Shown here: piece by piece, positions 1 through 10,638 of the stretch | Position numbering within the stretch: position 1 is the stretch's first letter | Layout: each line of letters opens with the position of its first letter | Assembly: GCA_033725935.1 (NCBI GenBank) | Contig: MU867065.1 | Coordinates: 558,001-622,000, forward strand | Origin: Cladorrhinum sp. PSN259 | Lineage: Eukaryota; Ascomycota; Sordariomycetes; Sordariales; Podosporaceae | Direction: 5' to 3' | DNA: 64,000 bases | Program-made: the position numbers and the translations under genes | The notes under the pieces: generated by a model | Seen by the model: the letters and a program-made list of their open reading frames with translations, nothing else | Told to the model about the DNA's origin: nothing | The model's database searches: none

Positions 1-584
1 CGCGCAGGCCGGCTATTGTTTGCCAGTTTTGTCCTTCGGTCATTCTGAAAGGGTGGCTGGATTAGACACCGGACCAGATAGAATTTGCCGGCTCAAAGGG
101 CAGGGACTTACATGGCCGTCGCACCACCCCAGATCATGAGAGCAAGTCCCAGCTGAATAGGCGGAGTCAAGACTCGCACGAGGATCGAACCTGGTAGCTG
201 GAAAACCAGAAAGCCAATGTAAAAGAAGGCGATGCAGTTGCTGATTTGGCCCGGGGTGAGCATGAGCTCTTTGCCCATGCCTGCCACGACGGCATTGCTG
301 ACATCGCTGCGGTCCAATGATGCGAGGAAGTAGATGGCAGAGATCAGAGGCAAGATGATGCAGTCAATCTTGAGGAGGTATCTCTTTTCGGCGCGTTTCT
401 CTTCTTCTGTGAGTGGGGTGTCTCGGTTGTAGTGCGCGCCGAGGCCACCATGTGAATCCGAGTCGTGGCGCGACGACGTGGATTTCTCAAGGTCCCGCTC
501 CTCTGTACGCGTCTCAGTAGGACCCGCAAAGTCGGAATCGCTTCCGGCTAGGGCCTTTGGTTTTTCGTCACCAAATTCTGCCAT
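1..584 (-). CDS. MFS anion transporter, Dal5/allantoate permease-like (5' part)
   Basis: This is the N-terminal part of a major facilitator superfamily carrier that runs off the left edge. I start it at the ATG at 584 (MAEFGDEKPK); the open frame continues upstream without a better start. A hydrophilic acidic leader of about 65 residues precedes KRYLLKIDCIILPL, then the first membrane segments, including LASLDRSDVSNA and FLVFQLPGSIL, as in the Dal5/Tna1 anion:cation symporter family. Exon 1 is 112-584. A GTAAGT donor at 111-106 and a TTTCAG acceptor at 50-45 lead into exon 2 (44 to 1), which reads MTEGQNWQTIAGLR, the expected next loop. These carriers import small organic anions such as allantoate, nicotinate or sugar acids; the substrate cannot be read here. 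It is divergent from the AtuA/DUF4387 gene, so it may import that enzyme's substrate (inference). Confidence 0.85.
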
Positions 585-1479
585 TTCTGATAATGATGCT
601 CCAGTTTGAGAAATTATTGGAGAAAGAAGCAAAGAGTCTGCAAAGCAGCAAGCTGCAGTATACATATAGAAAGAGAAAAGGAAAAATAAATTCCTCGTGG
701 CAAGGGTGTTTCCCAAAGTGATGATATTATAGTTGACATGGGTGGCAGAGAAAAAGGAATGGTTCCAGAGCATTACACCCCTGATGGTGTCCTGGGGTAA
801 GGGAGAACGGACAGGGGCCTCCCGGGAGGTCAACTCTGAACTCGGTATACCAAGACAGTTATTGTGCATTCAAAAGCACAATCCGTTTGGTCGTCAACCG
901 TCGTACCTGCCCAATTGGAGAAAGTGGATCGGCCTGAACCCGCAGCCAGCAACGTTGAGCAGCATTGGCAGCATTGAAGGCAGGCAATTGCATTTCATTA
1001 ATGTAACTTTAAGTCCAAAATTACTGGTCGACATGCGAGCCCCCGGGTGCTTCAGTGGCTTGCCAACTGCCGGCTATTTATCCCTTTTTTACACACAGAC
1101 ACACACCAAGCAGCGGGACAGAGTCTCATTGAGGTCAGATTCGGAAGATTCTTCTCGGGCCGTCAACGAGTTAAATGCACAGACAATTCTGCATCTTGCA
1201 CAGTAATCCCAAGTGTAATCCGTACCGTCTGAGTTACTGAGTAAGATGCTTGCCTTCGTCCGGGGATCGGCCCCTTCCATCCCCGATGGTCCGTCCCACG
1301 CCAAGACTTACTCCAAATCCGGGGGAATGTTTGTGATGTGTGATTTGTGACTTTTGCTCCGGCGGAGTGTTCAATGCCAATCAGTCACATTTTTAATGGT
1401 ATCACTGCGGTACTATAAAGAATAGAAGGACCCGGCCACAAAGATCCCACCCCATAGCATCGCCCGTTGACTTGGGACC
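585..1479. promoter_or_regulatory. divergent intergenic region, transporter / AtuA-family gene
   Basis: These 895 bp separate two start codons facing away from each other, so they hold both promoters. A TATAAAG box lies at 1414-1420, about 60 bp before the ATG at 1480. A purine-rich run AAAGAGAAAAGGAAAAATAA lies on the transporter side near 670-690. I see no coding sequence. Confidence 0.5.
1414..1420 (+). promoter_or_regulatory. TATA box of the AtuA/DUF4387 gene
   Basis: TATAAAG sits 60 bp upstream of the start codon at 1480, a usual place for a fungal TATA element with a short leader. Confidence 0.45.
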
Positions 1480-3397
1480 ATGGCCAGCCAGGATCCTTCC
1501 GAACTCAAAATCCTTACCCCGATCGGGATGTTGGGGTACAGCTTCGATGAGAGGCTGTTTTGGGATGCAATTGATGAGGGTGTAGATGCCATCATCCTCG
1601 ACAGTGGGTCTACAGACAGCGGCCCGGTCAGGCTGGCTCTTGGCCAAACATCTGTTGCCAGAGAGGCATACGTAAGAGACCTTAAAGTTCTCGTGTCAGC
1701 GTGCCACTACCGCAAAGTTCCGCTTCTGATCGGTACGTTACAATTAATCAAGTATCAAGTAACCCATCTGATATCCTCTCTCTTTTATAGGCTCCGCTGG
1801 AGGCGATGGAACAACCCCCCATGTCGCTCTGCTCGTAGAGATCATATCAGAACTTGTCGAAACGGAAGGATTCCGACCCCTGAAACTCGTTACCATCGAA
1901 GCAGAAATCCCAAAAGAACTAGTCCACAAAGCCCTTGCCGAAGGGCAGATCTCACCATGCGGAGGAGGAGTCCCAGCCCTCGAAGCACGAGACATCAACG
2001 ACCCACCAGTCATTGTCGCCCAAATGGGCCTTGAACCCTGGTTGAAAGCCCTACAAACCTATCCTGACTTGGACATCATCATTGCCGGCAGATCCTACGA
2101 CCCAGCGCCATATGCAGCCTTTTGTCTCTACAAAGGATTCTCCGATCTCGGCCTAGCATACCATATGGGCAAAATAATGGAGTGCGGAGCCGTGTGTGCC
2201 ACCCCGAAAAGCGCTGAGGCTATTGCCATCGTCCGGAAAGCCAGTTTTGACATTCGACCCCTGAATCCAAATTCGAAATGCACTCCTCTCTCCGTAGCTG
2301 CGCACACCATGTACGAGAATTCAAGACCTGATTTACATATTGGACCGGGCGGGACACTCGATGTTGCCGAGTCTAAATACGAACAGTTATCAGACGGGAG
2401 GACGATCCGAGTTACACGCAGCAAGTTCATGCCTGTTTCTCATGGTGGATACACGATTAAACTCGAAGCAGCCAGGAAATCAGGATACCTAGCCATCTTC
2501 ATCGGCGGTATTCGAGATCCCATCATGATATCCCAGCTCAATCTTTTGGTTCCCCTTATTGAACAACGGCTCCACGCCGTGTTTGACTTTGAATTCAAAC
2601 TTGCAGTCAAATTCTACGGCAAGGACTCTGTGGTTAATGGAGTCTCCCTCCCTTCAAGTTTGCACGAAGTAGGTGTCTTGGGGAAAGTCCTAGCCTCAAC
2701 GCAGGAACAAGCAAAAGCAGTCGCCAACCTCGCCAAGGTATTCTTCATCCACGTACCGTACCCGGGGCAGGTGGCTACCGCGGGAAACTTCATGATGCCC
2801 TTGTCGCCTTGTGATATTTCTGTTGGGCCTGCGACCGAGTTTTGCGTTTATCATACCATGTTGATACCGGATCCTGTTGAACCATTTCCTATTCGGAGCC
2901 AAGTCATTCAATCCACGCGAGAAGTCTCGGCTAGTACTCACGGGCCAAACGCGAAGACTTTACCAACCTTGACCCCCAGCGCAGAATCAAGAGCAGGAAA
3001 CCCGGTCCCATCCGCCCTCACTCAGCCCCTCTCATCATCAATCGACCTCCCGTTCCCCAAAGTAGAGGGACACGTGCCGCTTTACAAGCTCGCTAAAACT
3101 TTGCGGACAAAGAATGCTGGACCGTACCAAATTACCCTGGACGTGTTATTCCCCACCCAGGAAAATTATGACAGAGTGTTTCGAAGCGGTGTCCTCACCA
3201 GAGAAACAATACTGAAGTTGTACGGACTAGAGGGCACAAGGGAGGACGAGCTGCTGGAATGTATGTGGTGGGAGCCTGCGTTGGCTTTCAAGGCGACGAT
3301 GAAGCGAGTCAGAGTTAGTGGAGGGTGGGAAGATGAGGATGTGCACGGCAGTGGTGGGCATGTTGGGGTAATGGGGGTTATGGTTCCTGATGTTTAG
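1480..3397 (+). CDS. AtuA-like (DUF1446) and DUF4387 fusion protein
   Basis: The predicted protein is 619 aa from two exons, 1480-1732 and 1791-3397; the intron has a GTACGT donor and TTTATAG acceptor. Residues about 10-440 match the acyclic terpene utilisation AtuA family (DUF1446), with the glycine-rich LLIGSAGGDGTTPHV formed across the intron, then CGGGVPALEARDI and IIAGRSYDPAPYAA. Residues about 510-600 (YKLAKTLRTKNAGPYQITLD, GVLTRETILKLYG, PALAFKATMKR) resemble DUF4387. In bacteria these two domains are commonly separate neighbouring genes; here they form one chain joined by a linker rich in Pro, Ser and Thr. AtuA was named for citronellol/geraniol catabolism, but the reaction of most family members is unknown. 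No signal peptide is seen, so it is probably cytosolic. A transporter gene lies divergently upstream. Confidence 0.88.
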
Positions 3398-3718
3398 GTA
3401 GTAATCTTTGTGCTTTTTGTTTTATGTCGGATGGAGATGTACTTTGTTTAGGACTATTGGGAATGCCAAAGTGGGATCGAAGCCCCAGTGGCATCTATAT
3501 AATGTATGAAAGGGAGTTCTTTAGTGTATGTTTGATATTCTTCGGGCATATCAACTCGGCTAATATAAGTACTCGGTCAGAGAATACCAACCCTAATAGC
3601 AGCCAACTGCATGGCTCTTTTATCTTATTAGCTTTATTTTTTTTTGTCTGGCCTTTGTTCTGGCCTAAATTGAGATGATTCTTTGGGGCAGTTTCCTTCC
3701 AGACCGTCCGCAGGCCAA

Positions 3719-4296
3719 TCAGCTGCCAGTAGTACTCCTGCCGGGAGGTGATGACGAGACCGGCCGAGGAGAAGAGGTGGCGCGGTTATCTCGCACCCTG
3801 ATGAGTATGGTTAGAATTGAACGATCCAGATCCCGGTCTATTCGAAGATAACTCACAAAGTTCTGCTCGGAGCAGAGGTGTTGGATTAACACTACTAACT
3901 TGGACTCCATGTATTCTTCGACGTAAGACCTCTAGTTGGCTGAGTACCCGCGCTGATTCTGCGGGTACTGCTGTGGCTGCTAGTATTAGGCCTGCTGGGG
4001 GATCGGACCCTGGTGGTGGCCCCGAAACCTGCTGGTGGCTGTGGCCTTGCTGGGCGCTCTGGTCATGCTGGTAGCCATGATGTGGCTGTTGGTTCTTGTG
4101 ATTGCTGCTGGACCTGCTGGCCTTGACCATTGACGAGCATTGGCATAGTGGCATGAAGAGCACGCTGCTGGTCGGCAGTTAATCGGCCAGAAACCCGGTC
4201 TTCGCGTCAGAGGGTGTGTGCGGATTCTCCGGCACCCTGCCAACCACCCTCGGCCTTCTTCTCCTTCTTCACGTCAACAATCTTCTCGGCAGCCAT
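3719..4296 (-). pseudogene. decayed glutamine-rich gene fragment
   Basis: An ATG at 4296 opens a lysine-rich leader (MAAEKIVDVKKEKKAEGGWQ) that meets TGA after 29 codons. Downstream, coding-like text continues in shifting frames: ADQQRALHATMPMLVNGQ, then a Gln/His-rich part, then QQYPQNQRGYSAN before a stop. In-frame TAA and TAG lie where CAA/CAG would fit a glutamine run, which is what C-to-T decay such as RIP produces. The 3' end (about 3729-3763) resembles the plus-strand sequence near 5892. No functional product is inferred. Confidence 0.35.
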
Positions 4297-5819
4297 CTTG
4301 TAATTATTTTTTCGGATGTATCGCGACTGTGATGTGTAACACCCCAGCCAAAGGACGGGACGGGTATAAACGACAAAAAATGTCGAACCGATGATGGGAT
4401 GAGTAGGATTTGGCCTACTCGCTCTCATCACCGTAGCTTCTTGGCCCTCTTCTCTTTCTCATCTGCGTCTTGAGAAATTATTAGTGTTTTTCTGTCACTG
4501 ACGGCATGGTATCACGTCACGACACCGTATCGACTAACACCGGCCGGCCTGATGACGACAGGTTGCGTCGTAGCGCCGAACTGTGGAGGAGGGACTTGGA
4601 AATTACATGTATGGTGCGAAAGAAAGGCAATCCAATATTCTGAACTTCCAGAGCCTGAAAGATCTCATCGGACCTGCCAGCCTGCGCGTCAAACTGCGGA
4701 GTCAGGAACGGCCAGAAAATGATTACTGGAAGGATCTCTTCGGCGAGGCGATTGCTCGACTCGGAGCTCAAACGGTAGAGTCGCTGAGGGCTGATGTAGG
4801 GAGAAGCAAAATAGGTGTATACTTCGGTCGATGGCTTTAATCGATTAATAAGAAGGATTGATGCGTCGAAACGATAGACACAGCCTTGGAGATTACTCCA
4901 ATGAAAACGCGAGCGATGTGTTGTAAAATGTGACGAAACTTGGCCTTGGTAATTGGTGCTGGGGACGAAAATCGGGTGGAGATGGTAGAAAGAAGCGACA
5001 TACCTGAGACATCTTTAAAAACTGCATCTTTATTTGAGATCTGGCGTATTAATCCGTGCCGAAGCACAAATTACTCGGCCATAATGCCGAAGGCCATCGT
5101 AAAAATTCGATAAAATATTCGAATGAAGAGTAACAAACATCGACAAAAGGTTATCGATGTTGTGGACCTGGAAAGAGAATAAGTCAATCAATAGAACAAA
5201 ATCGGGGTTTTTATGATCAAGTGCGAAAGTCCCAAGGTTGTTTGCTCCTGTACCTTTTGAGAAAGAGCCAATCTTGGTTTTGTACCTAGGTACTTCCCTG
5301 CCGAGATTGGAGAACTTGAAAAAAGTTAACCTGGAAGGTATAATAAGGTATGCCGTGACCGTTAAGAGGTTAAGCCCTCGCGGGTAACCTCTTCGATGAT
5401 GTGTGATGAATCCGTGTGTAATAACTCAGACAAAGTGTCGCTGGAGTGTTTGCCAAGGATAAGAGAAATTGGAGCTTGGACTAAAAGACGGTAACTGAAG
5501 TGTTGAATGGCAACACTGAGGGCGCTAGCGGGCAAATGCCCATACAACCAACGGTTGTGACAAATGGTTCTGCAAAAGTGTGATTGATTGATGATCTCAG
5601 GACGGTTCCCCGTCCACTAGCTTATGGTTTTATGTTATGCCTGCCGGTTGGCGCCAGATGGCAGCCAACTTGGCTGCAACATGAAGTCTATGAACATTTT
5701 TCGGATTTCAGTTCAGTTGCCAGATATTTACAGTATATGGTCCGTCCCGAGCTCGTCGAAGAACAAGCCAGCGGCCGTTGCCGGCAGTTCGGCGATTGTC
5801 TTCGGCCGTCCTTTCCACA

Positions 5820-6010
5820 CTAACACCAGCACGCCCGAGCCGGACCACAACCGCGCGGTGCTCGCCTGCTCCCAGAGCGCCCCGTCCTCTCACCGGCCGG
5901 CCTCGCCATTACCTCCCGCCAGGAGTACTGGCAGACAAGTTCGGTCCTGTTGCAAGCTATCAGGTTGTGGTCTCTGCTTCGAACCAGTTCATTGATACAC
6001 TGGACCAAGA
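5820..6010 (+). pseudogene. decayed fragment related to the 3729-3763 sequence
   Basis: The stretch from about 5892 to 5926 matches the reverse complement of about 3729-3763 over 35 bases with only a few, mostly transition, differences. One shared frame reads AGLAITSRQEYWQ here and AGLVITSRQEYYWQ in the other copy. Frames on either side are interrupted. This suggests two inverted, diverged remnants of one family that I cannot name. Confidence 0.25.
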
Positions 6011-6856
6011 AGCACATGTCGGTAAACATACACATGCAACCGGCACATTGGTAAATCGTAGGGTACCGCGATCGTCAATAGTAGACGCCGATGAAGCCAA
6101 TACCGACGTAGATGCAGTTGATGCCATGACGAAGACCGATCTGCTCAGTCATTGCCTGAGAAGGAGTAAGAACATCTCACCGGCATTTGACATCGGTAGA
6201 ATGATGCTGCTGCATCAGTGACGGCAGGACTACCCACTCAGACGTCTGCCTACCCTGCACCTACATATACCCTACGGACGGGCCGGGTCTTACCTACATA
6301 CGAGTAACTTCATTCAGGGACTACTATTGAACCCATACAGACACAACCAACGAGAATTTCTTTTCGCCGTCTTTTCATTCTTTCGAGGTGATGACTGTGA
6401 TTCAACGTCTGTACCCATCTCAGGTCGCGGCCATTGCACGCATTACGCCAAGTTTCACGAAGTGACTCTGAACCACGGGGATTATGCTAATCTGTTTACC
6501 TATAAATACGTCATGCAAGAACGGCTCCAACAACGGTTTTACCCGCAAACAGCAGGTGGACAAACATACAAGGGTCCAAGCAGATGACTGAGCATTTGCA
6601 TGATACCGAGTTCCGGGGTTGCCAACCACGCCAAGAAGGGGCAGTCGCAACGTATACATTTTCCCAGTCTTGGCCAGTCCGGGACAAGACCTGGGATGTC
6701 GTACTGAGGATACTGTCCACCAATGCCTGAGCATGGCATGAGCATGGGGCGCTGACCCCTTCGGTTCCGTATCTTAAACGGGTCATTGCTCCATTCCAAG
6801 TTGCCATGGCATCCGCATTCCAGAGATCAACCTTCCGATAATAGTCTCACATCAGC

Positions 6857-6863
6857 TATATAA
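6857..6863 (+). promoter_or_regulatory. TATA box of the sugar dehydrogenase gene
   Basis: TATATAA lies 89 bp before the ATG at 6946 in otherwise non-coding sequence. Confidence 0.4.
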
Positions 6864-6945
6864 TTGCTACCGCCGGCCCCAACCATGGAATTCGGGGACG
6901 ATCACTTCGTCTCGCATCAGGCATTGAGAAGCAAGTAGTCCAAAA

Positions 6946-8097
6946 ATGATGGGATTCAGACTTTCAAACACCTTCGCTTTGGCGTTGGTCAACGGCGCCT
7001 TCGCCATACCGATGACAACACAACATGGATTAACTGCCCGCCAAAGCCCCTTCAACACCACAGCAATCACAGACTTTTCCGAACCCTGGGCCCTAGCCTT
7101 CCTCCCCGACAACCGCATCCTCGTGACCGAGAAGACAGGCCAACTCCGTCTCGTCGACCCAAACACGGCAGCCAAGGGCACAATCACCGGCATCCCCGCC
7201 ACCCGCTACGGATCCCAGGGCGGACTAGGCGACGTCGCTCTGCATCCTGGTTTCGCCGACAACAATCTCATCTACATCAGCTACGCCGAAGCTGCCCCTG
7301 ACAACAGCACCGAGTCCCGTGCCACAGTTGCGCGCGCCGAACTCGTCCTCGACACTAGCGGCGGCGGTGCCCTCCAAAACCTCGAGGTAATCTGGCACCA
7401 GTCCCAGTGGATAAACGGCGAAGGCCACTACAGCCACCGGATTCTCTTCGACACCGTCGCCAACAATTCCACTCTCTTCATCTCATCAGGCGAGAGACAA
7501 CAATTCACCCCAGCCCAGGACCTGACGTCCAACCTGGGCAAAATCATTCGTCTAAACGACGACGGGACCATCCCCGCGGGGAACCCCTTCGCGAACAGCA
7601 CCGACCCCATCACGGCCCAAATCTGGGCTCTGGGAGTCAGGAACCCTCTAGGTATCGACTTTGACGAGCAGGGCCGCCTCTGGGAGATTGAGATGGGTCC
7701 AATGGGCGGGGACGAGATCAACCTCATACAGAAGGGATTCAACTACGGGTGGCCCGTCGTCTCGAACGGGGATAACTACGATGGAACCCCGATTCCGGAT
7801 CACGACACCAGACCCGAGTTTAGCCCTCCAAAGGCGTTTTGGAACCCTGTCATCAGCCCCGCGGGGGTGATCATCTACAAGGGGGACTTGTTCCCTGACT
7901 GGAAGGGTAATGCGATTATCAGTGCCCTGGGCGCGCAGGGGCTCGTTAGGGTCGAGATTGACGGCGATAACGCGACGGAGGCTGAGAGGATTTCTCTCGG
8001 GAAGCGGACTAGGGCGATTAGGCAGAGCGTGGATGGTGCGATTTGGGTGTTGGAGGATGGCGCCGGGGGCAGGTTGTTGAAGCTCACGCCTGCTTGA
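6946..8097 (+). CDS. secreted PQQ-type glucose/sorbosone dehydrogenase family protein
   Basis: An intronless 383-aa protein. Residues 1-20 (LSNTFALALVNGAFA) form a signal peptide, so it is probably extracellular. The rest is one GSDH six-bladed propeller, with WALAFLPDNRILVTEKTGQL, QGGLGDVALHPGFADNNLIY, the histidine motif GEGHYSHRILF (His161, at the position of the catalytic histidine), NLGKIIRLNDDGTIPAGNPF, ALGVRNPLGIDFDEQGRLW, GGDEINLI, NYGWPVVS and a C-terminal RTRAIRQSVDGAIWVLEDG that keeps the paired arginines expected near PQQ. Family members oxidise aldoses or sorbosone using PQQ. Fungi are not generally known to make PQQ, so the cofactor would be scavenged, or the activity differs. 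Several N-glycosylation sequons (NNST, NSTD, NATE) fit secretion. Single-exon structure and close likeness to bacterial members suggest possible transfer, unproven. Confidence 0.9.
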   Translation: MMGFRLSNTFALALVNGAFAIPMTTQHGLTARQSPFNTTAITDFSEPWALAFLPDNRILVTEKTGQLRLVDPNTAAKGTITGIPATRYGSQGGLGDVALHPGFADNNLIYISYAEAAPDNSTESRATVARAELVLDTSGGGALQNLEVIWHQSQWINGEGHYSHRILFDTVANNSTLFISSGERQQFTPAQDLTSNLGKIIRLNDDGTIPAGNPFANSTDPITAQIWALGVRNPLGIDFDEQGRLWEIEMGPMGGDEINLIQKGFNYGWPVVSNGDNYDGTPIPDHDTRPEFSPPKAFWNPVISPAGVIIYKGDLFPDWKGNAIISALGAQGLVRVEIDGDNATEAERISLGKRTRAIRQSVDGAIWVLEDGAGGRLLKLTPA

Positions 8098-8698
8098 TTG
8101 GATTTTAGTCTTTGGATAGCGTTGGTTGAGAGGGGACGGCTAAAGGTGGACAAAGAAAGTTGGGGATGAGATACTAGATGTTCGACCTACGGGCATGTGA
8201 TCTAGAATTGTATTCATCATTCCACGAGAGCTGGCAGAGATTGTGATTTGAACTGATATTGAAGTGATAATTACTACTGGCAATGAGGTGATGAATAGGG
8301 TGCTCCAAAAAGAGGTAAAATATGGTATTTGGAAGCATCAAGTCAGAAAAGTTGCCCGGAAAGCGGGAACTGATGAACTTTGATAGTACCCGAGATATCC
8401 GATGCATCACTGCGGCGAGGAAAGTTAAAACGACCAAGATCCCGATTGACGGAACCCAGCTCTGGATCTCATTGGACAAACGGGAACTGTGCAGGTGGCA
8501 TCTGTCAGCTGTTGAAGTGGTTGAACAAAGACAGCGGCTTTCTTTGATGGAATCTTTGCGGGACTTTAATTCTTAACACACATGGCACTCTGTGATTTGA
8601 CCTGATTCTAGACTTCTTCTCTTTCTCCACGTGTGTCATTACATGACGATCCGTCGGAATCAGCCTTTGCGTTCAGAAAGTCGACAGTTGCTTCTACC
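8098..8698. other. intergenic, no gene seen
   Basis: This is the 3' flank of the dehydrogenase and the promoter of the rhodopsin-domain gene. Short frames on both strands lack recognisable features. Confidence 0.5.
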
Positions 8699-9884
8699 AT
8701 GTTTGCAATGTCGAACGAGGCCTTTCTGGCCTTGGGAGTCGTCTTGATATCTCTCACGGCGACCCTAGTTATCATCCGAATTGCCTTCAACATTCACAAG
8801 ACCAATCGTTTTCTCCTTGAAGATGGTAAGTGTGAATCACAGGCAGAGCACAAAGAAGGATCTAACATCTTTTTTTTTTTCTATAGGCTTCGCAGTTGCT
8901 GCTCTCTGCTTTCTCGGAGCTAAATTTGGTGTGCTCTACCAGCAAATTCTCGCAGCGATGGATCCCGACACCACGGTCCTACGGACTCTCCAACTGACAG
9001 TCGCTTACCATTTCTTGGGGACTGCCGCCATGTGGACCTCCAAGGTCTCCATACTCCTCATACTTATTCGCCTTTTCGGTACGAGAAGATGGCTTGAGGT
9101 TACCTCGATCGCCGTAATCTTTCTCAGTCTTGCAATCTTCCTCGCTAGCTTCACCGTCGCCGCCATCTCGTGTACTCCGACATCCGAGGAAGCATATACC
9201 CAGCCAAGGTTTTTAGCTACCTGTCTCAGTCGGGCCAATACGACGGCTGTGATACGCGGAGGAGCAGCTGTCGCACTTGACATTATCATCCTCTCCCTTC
9301 CGATGCCAATCATCTACCGACTTTCCCTCCCGACCCATCGAAAAGTCGGACTCTTTCTTGTGTTTCTTGTCCAGTCATTCGCTCTGGCAACTGGAATTGC
9401 GTCAATGTACTTCAAGATCATCTCTCACGGGTCGAGTACAACTTGGCCGTCGACGATAGGAACGTACGTCTTTAAAACTTTCTCTTCGTCATCCTTGACA
9501 CCGTTTGCTGGATACATGCTGACAAACACATTCAGAACCATTGACTGCTCTGTCGCCATCATGGTCGGATGCGTGCCGGCTCTCTATGGCGCCTGGTGTA
9601 CGCATGTCTCCAAATCGGAGCCGTACTCAAAAGTCCGCTCGGCGGTCTCGTCTTTCAGCAATTCCGTTTGGCACAAGTTCCAGAGGACGAGCGTCTCGGG
9701 CTCTTGGAACCGCGGGTCGGAAGTCAGCAACCGCGATAGTCACCAGCAGGCTTGGGACGGCAGCGGCAAACCTAACAGCAGCCAGCAACACTATAGGGTA
9801 TGGGCAGATGATAAGATTTCCGAGTCTGGTATTCCAATGACGCCCCAGAGTCATGTCAAGTGGAAGTACGAAAGAATGCCTTGA
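8699..9884 (+). CDS. rhodopsin-domain (SAT4-like) integral membrane protein
   Basis: Three exons: 8699-8825, 8887-9463 and 9536-9884, about 350 aa. The ATG at 8699 (ACCATGTTT) is the first ATG in frame, and the N-terminus goes straight into a membrane segment (ALGVVLISLTATLVIIRIAF). Further hydrophobic spans include WTSKVSILLILIRLFG, VTSIAVIFLSLAIFL, GGAAVALDIIILSLPMPIIY and KVGLFLVFLVQSFALATGI. After the second intron, TIDCSVAIMVGCVPALYGAW is the typical last helix of the fungal rhodopsin/SAT4 family. The C-terminal 85 residues are cytosolic, Ser/Asn-rich and basic. Family members resemble Pth11-type receptors, but this copy has no CFEM domain and no ligand can be inferred. Confidence 0.87.
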
Positions 9885-10638
9885 AGGAAGCGGAGTCTCG
9901 GATTGTTCTCACAATCTAGGTTCGGAAACTTTTTCCTATACATTAGACAACGCCACCGGAACTTGTTCCGTTGGAAAGGATCGACAGCAGGTGGAGAAGA
10001 GTTGCAGGAAGAGAAACTGAGCCAGCTATGTGCCTTCCCTTGCTTCGTCGCCTTCTTTTCCCTTCGCCCTTCTTATATCCAGAACCGACACGCCAGTCGC
10101 CGCACACCCAGCTAGCTGCCGTGCCAAAAGCTGCAGGGCCTGTCTTCATTTATCGTCAGACCAGCGCGGCTGTCTTTGCGAGGCTGCCCGTATTACCGAG
10201 CATATGAAGGGCAACCTGCATAGATCCAGACATGCCAGAACATTTACCTGGTCGGTACACAACTCGTTATATCTTCACTGTATGTTCTCTACCCGAAATT
10301 TCTCTTCTGTCCAATCTTTGCCATCTTACTGAATAGGTATCTTTAGTGGCGGTCGTAGATTCCTCGATGCAGAGATGGTTAGGATCCTTGTTGGCTCCGA
10401 ACCTGGTTCCTTCAAAGGATTGCTCTTTGTATTTTTATCATAACCAGTCCTCTGGTATCAAACATCGATTTGGCTTGTCTTGCGTTGGGAGATACTTGAT
10501 AGTCAAGATGTATTTATAGATGAGAAAAGGTTATGAGAGAATATATTGTACATTTCTCTTTTTTTTTTCATTCGTGTGGATTTTTGACAGCTGTTTGACT
10601 TTCCACGACTAGTCTACGATTTTGCTTGTGAAAACAGG
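9885..10638. other. convergent 3' intergenic region
   Basis: The flanking genes converge here, so the region carries both 3' UTRs. A poly-T/A tract lies near 10556-10569. No gene seen. Confidence 0.5.

Larger units (their letters stand above)
3398..6945. other. gene-poor region with decayed coding fragments
   Basis: No intact gene could be assembled. The stretch holds broken pieces on both strands (see 3719-4296 and 5820-6010). An 85-codon open frame at 4583-4840 on the plus strand and short frames at 6420-6807 have no recognisable family or splice context. GC-rich coding-like blocks alternate with AT-rich blocks, as expected of old inactivated repeats or pseudogenes. Confidence 0.5.

Noticed and set aside
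8633..8698. Earlier start for the rhodopsin-domain gene
   Set aside because: It would need a GTG start, not used in this type of genome; ATG 8699 is in good context and precedes the first membrane helix.
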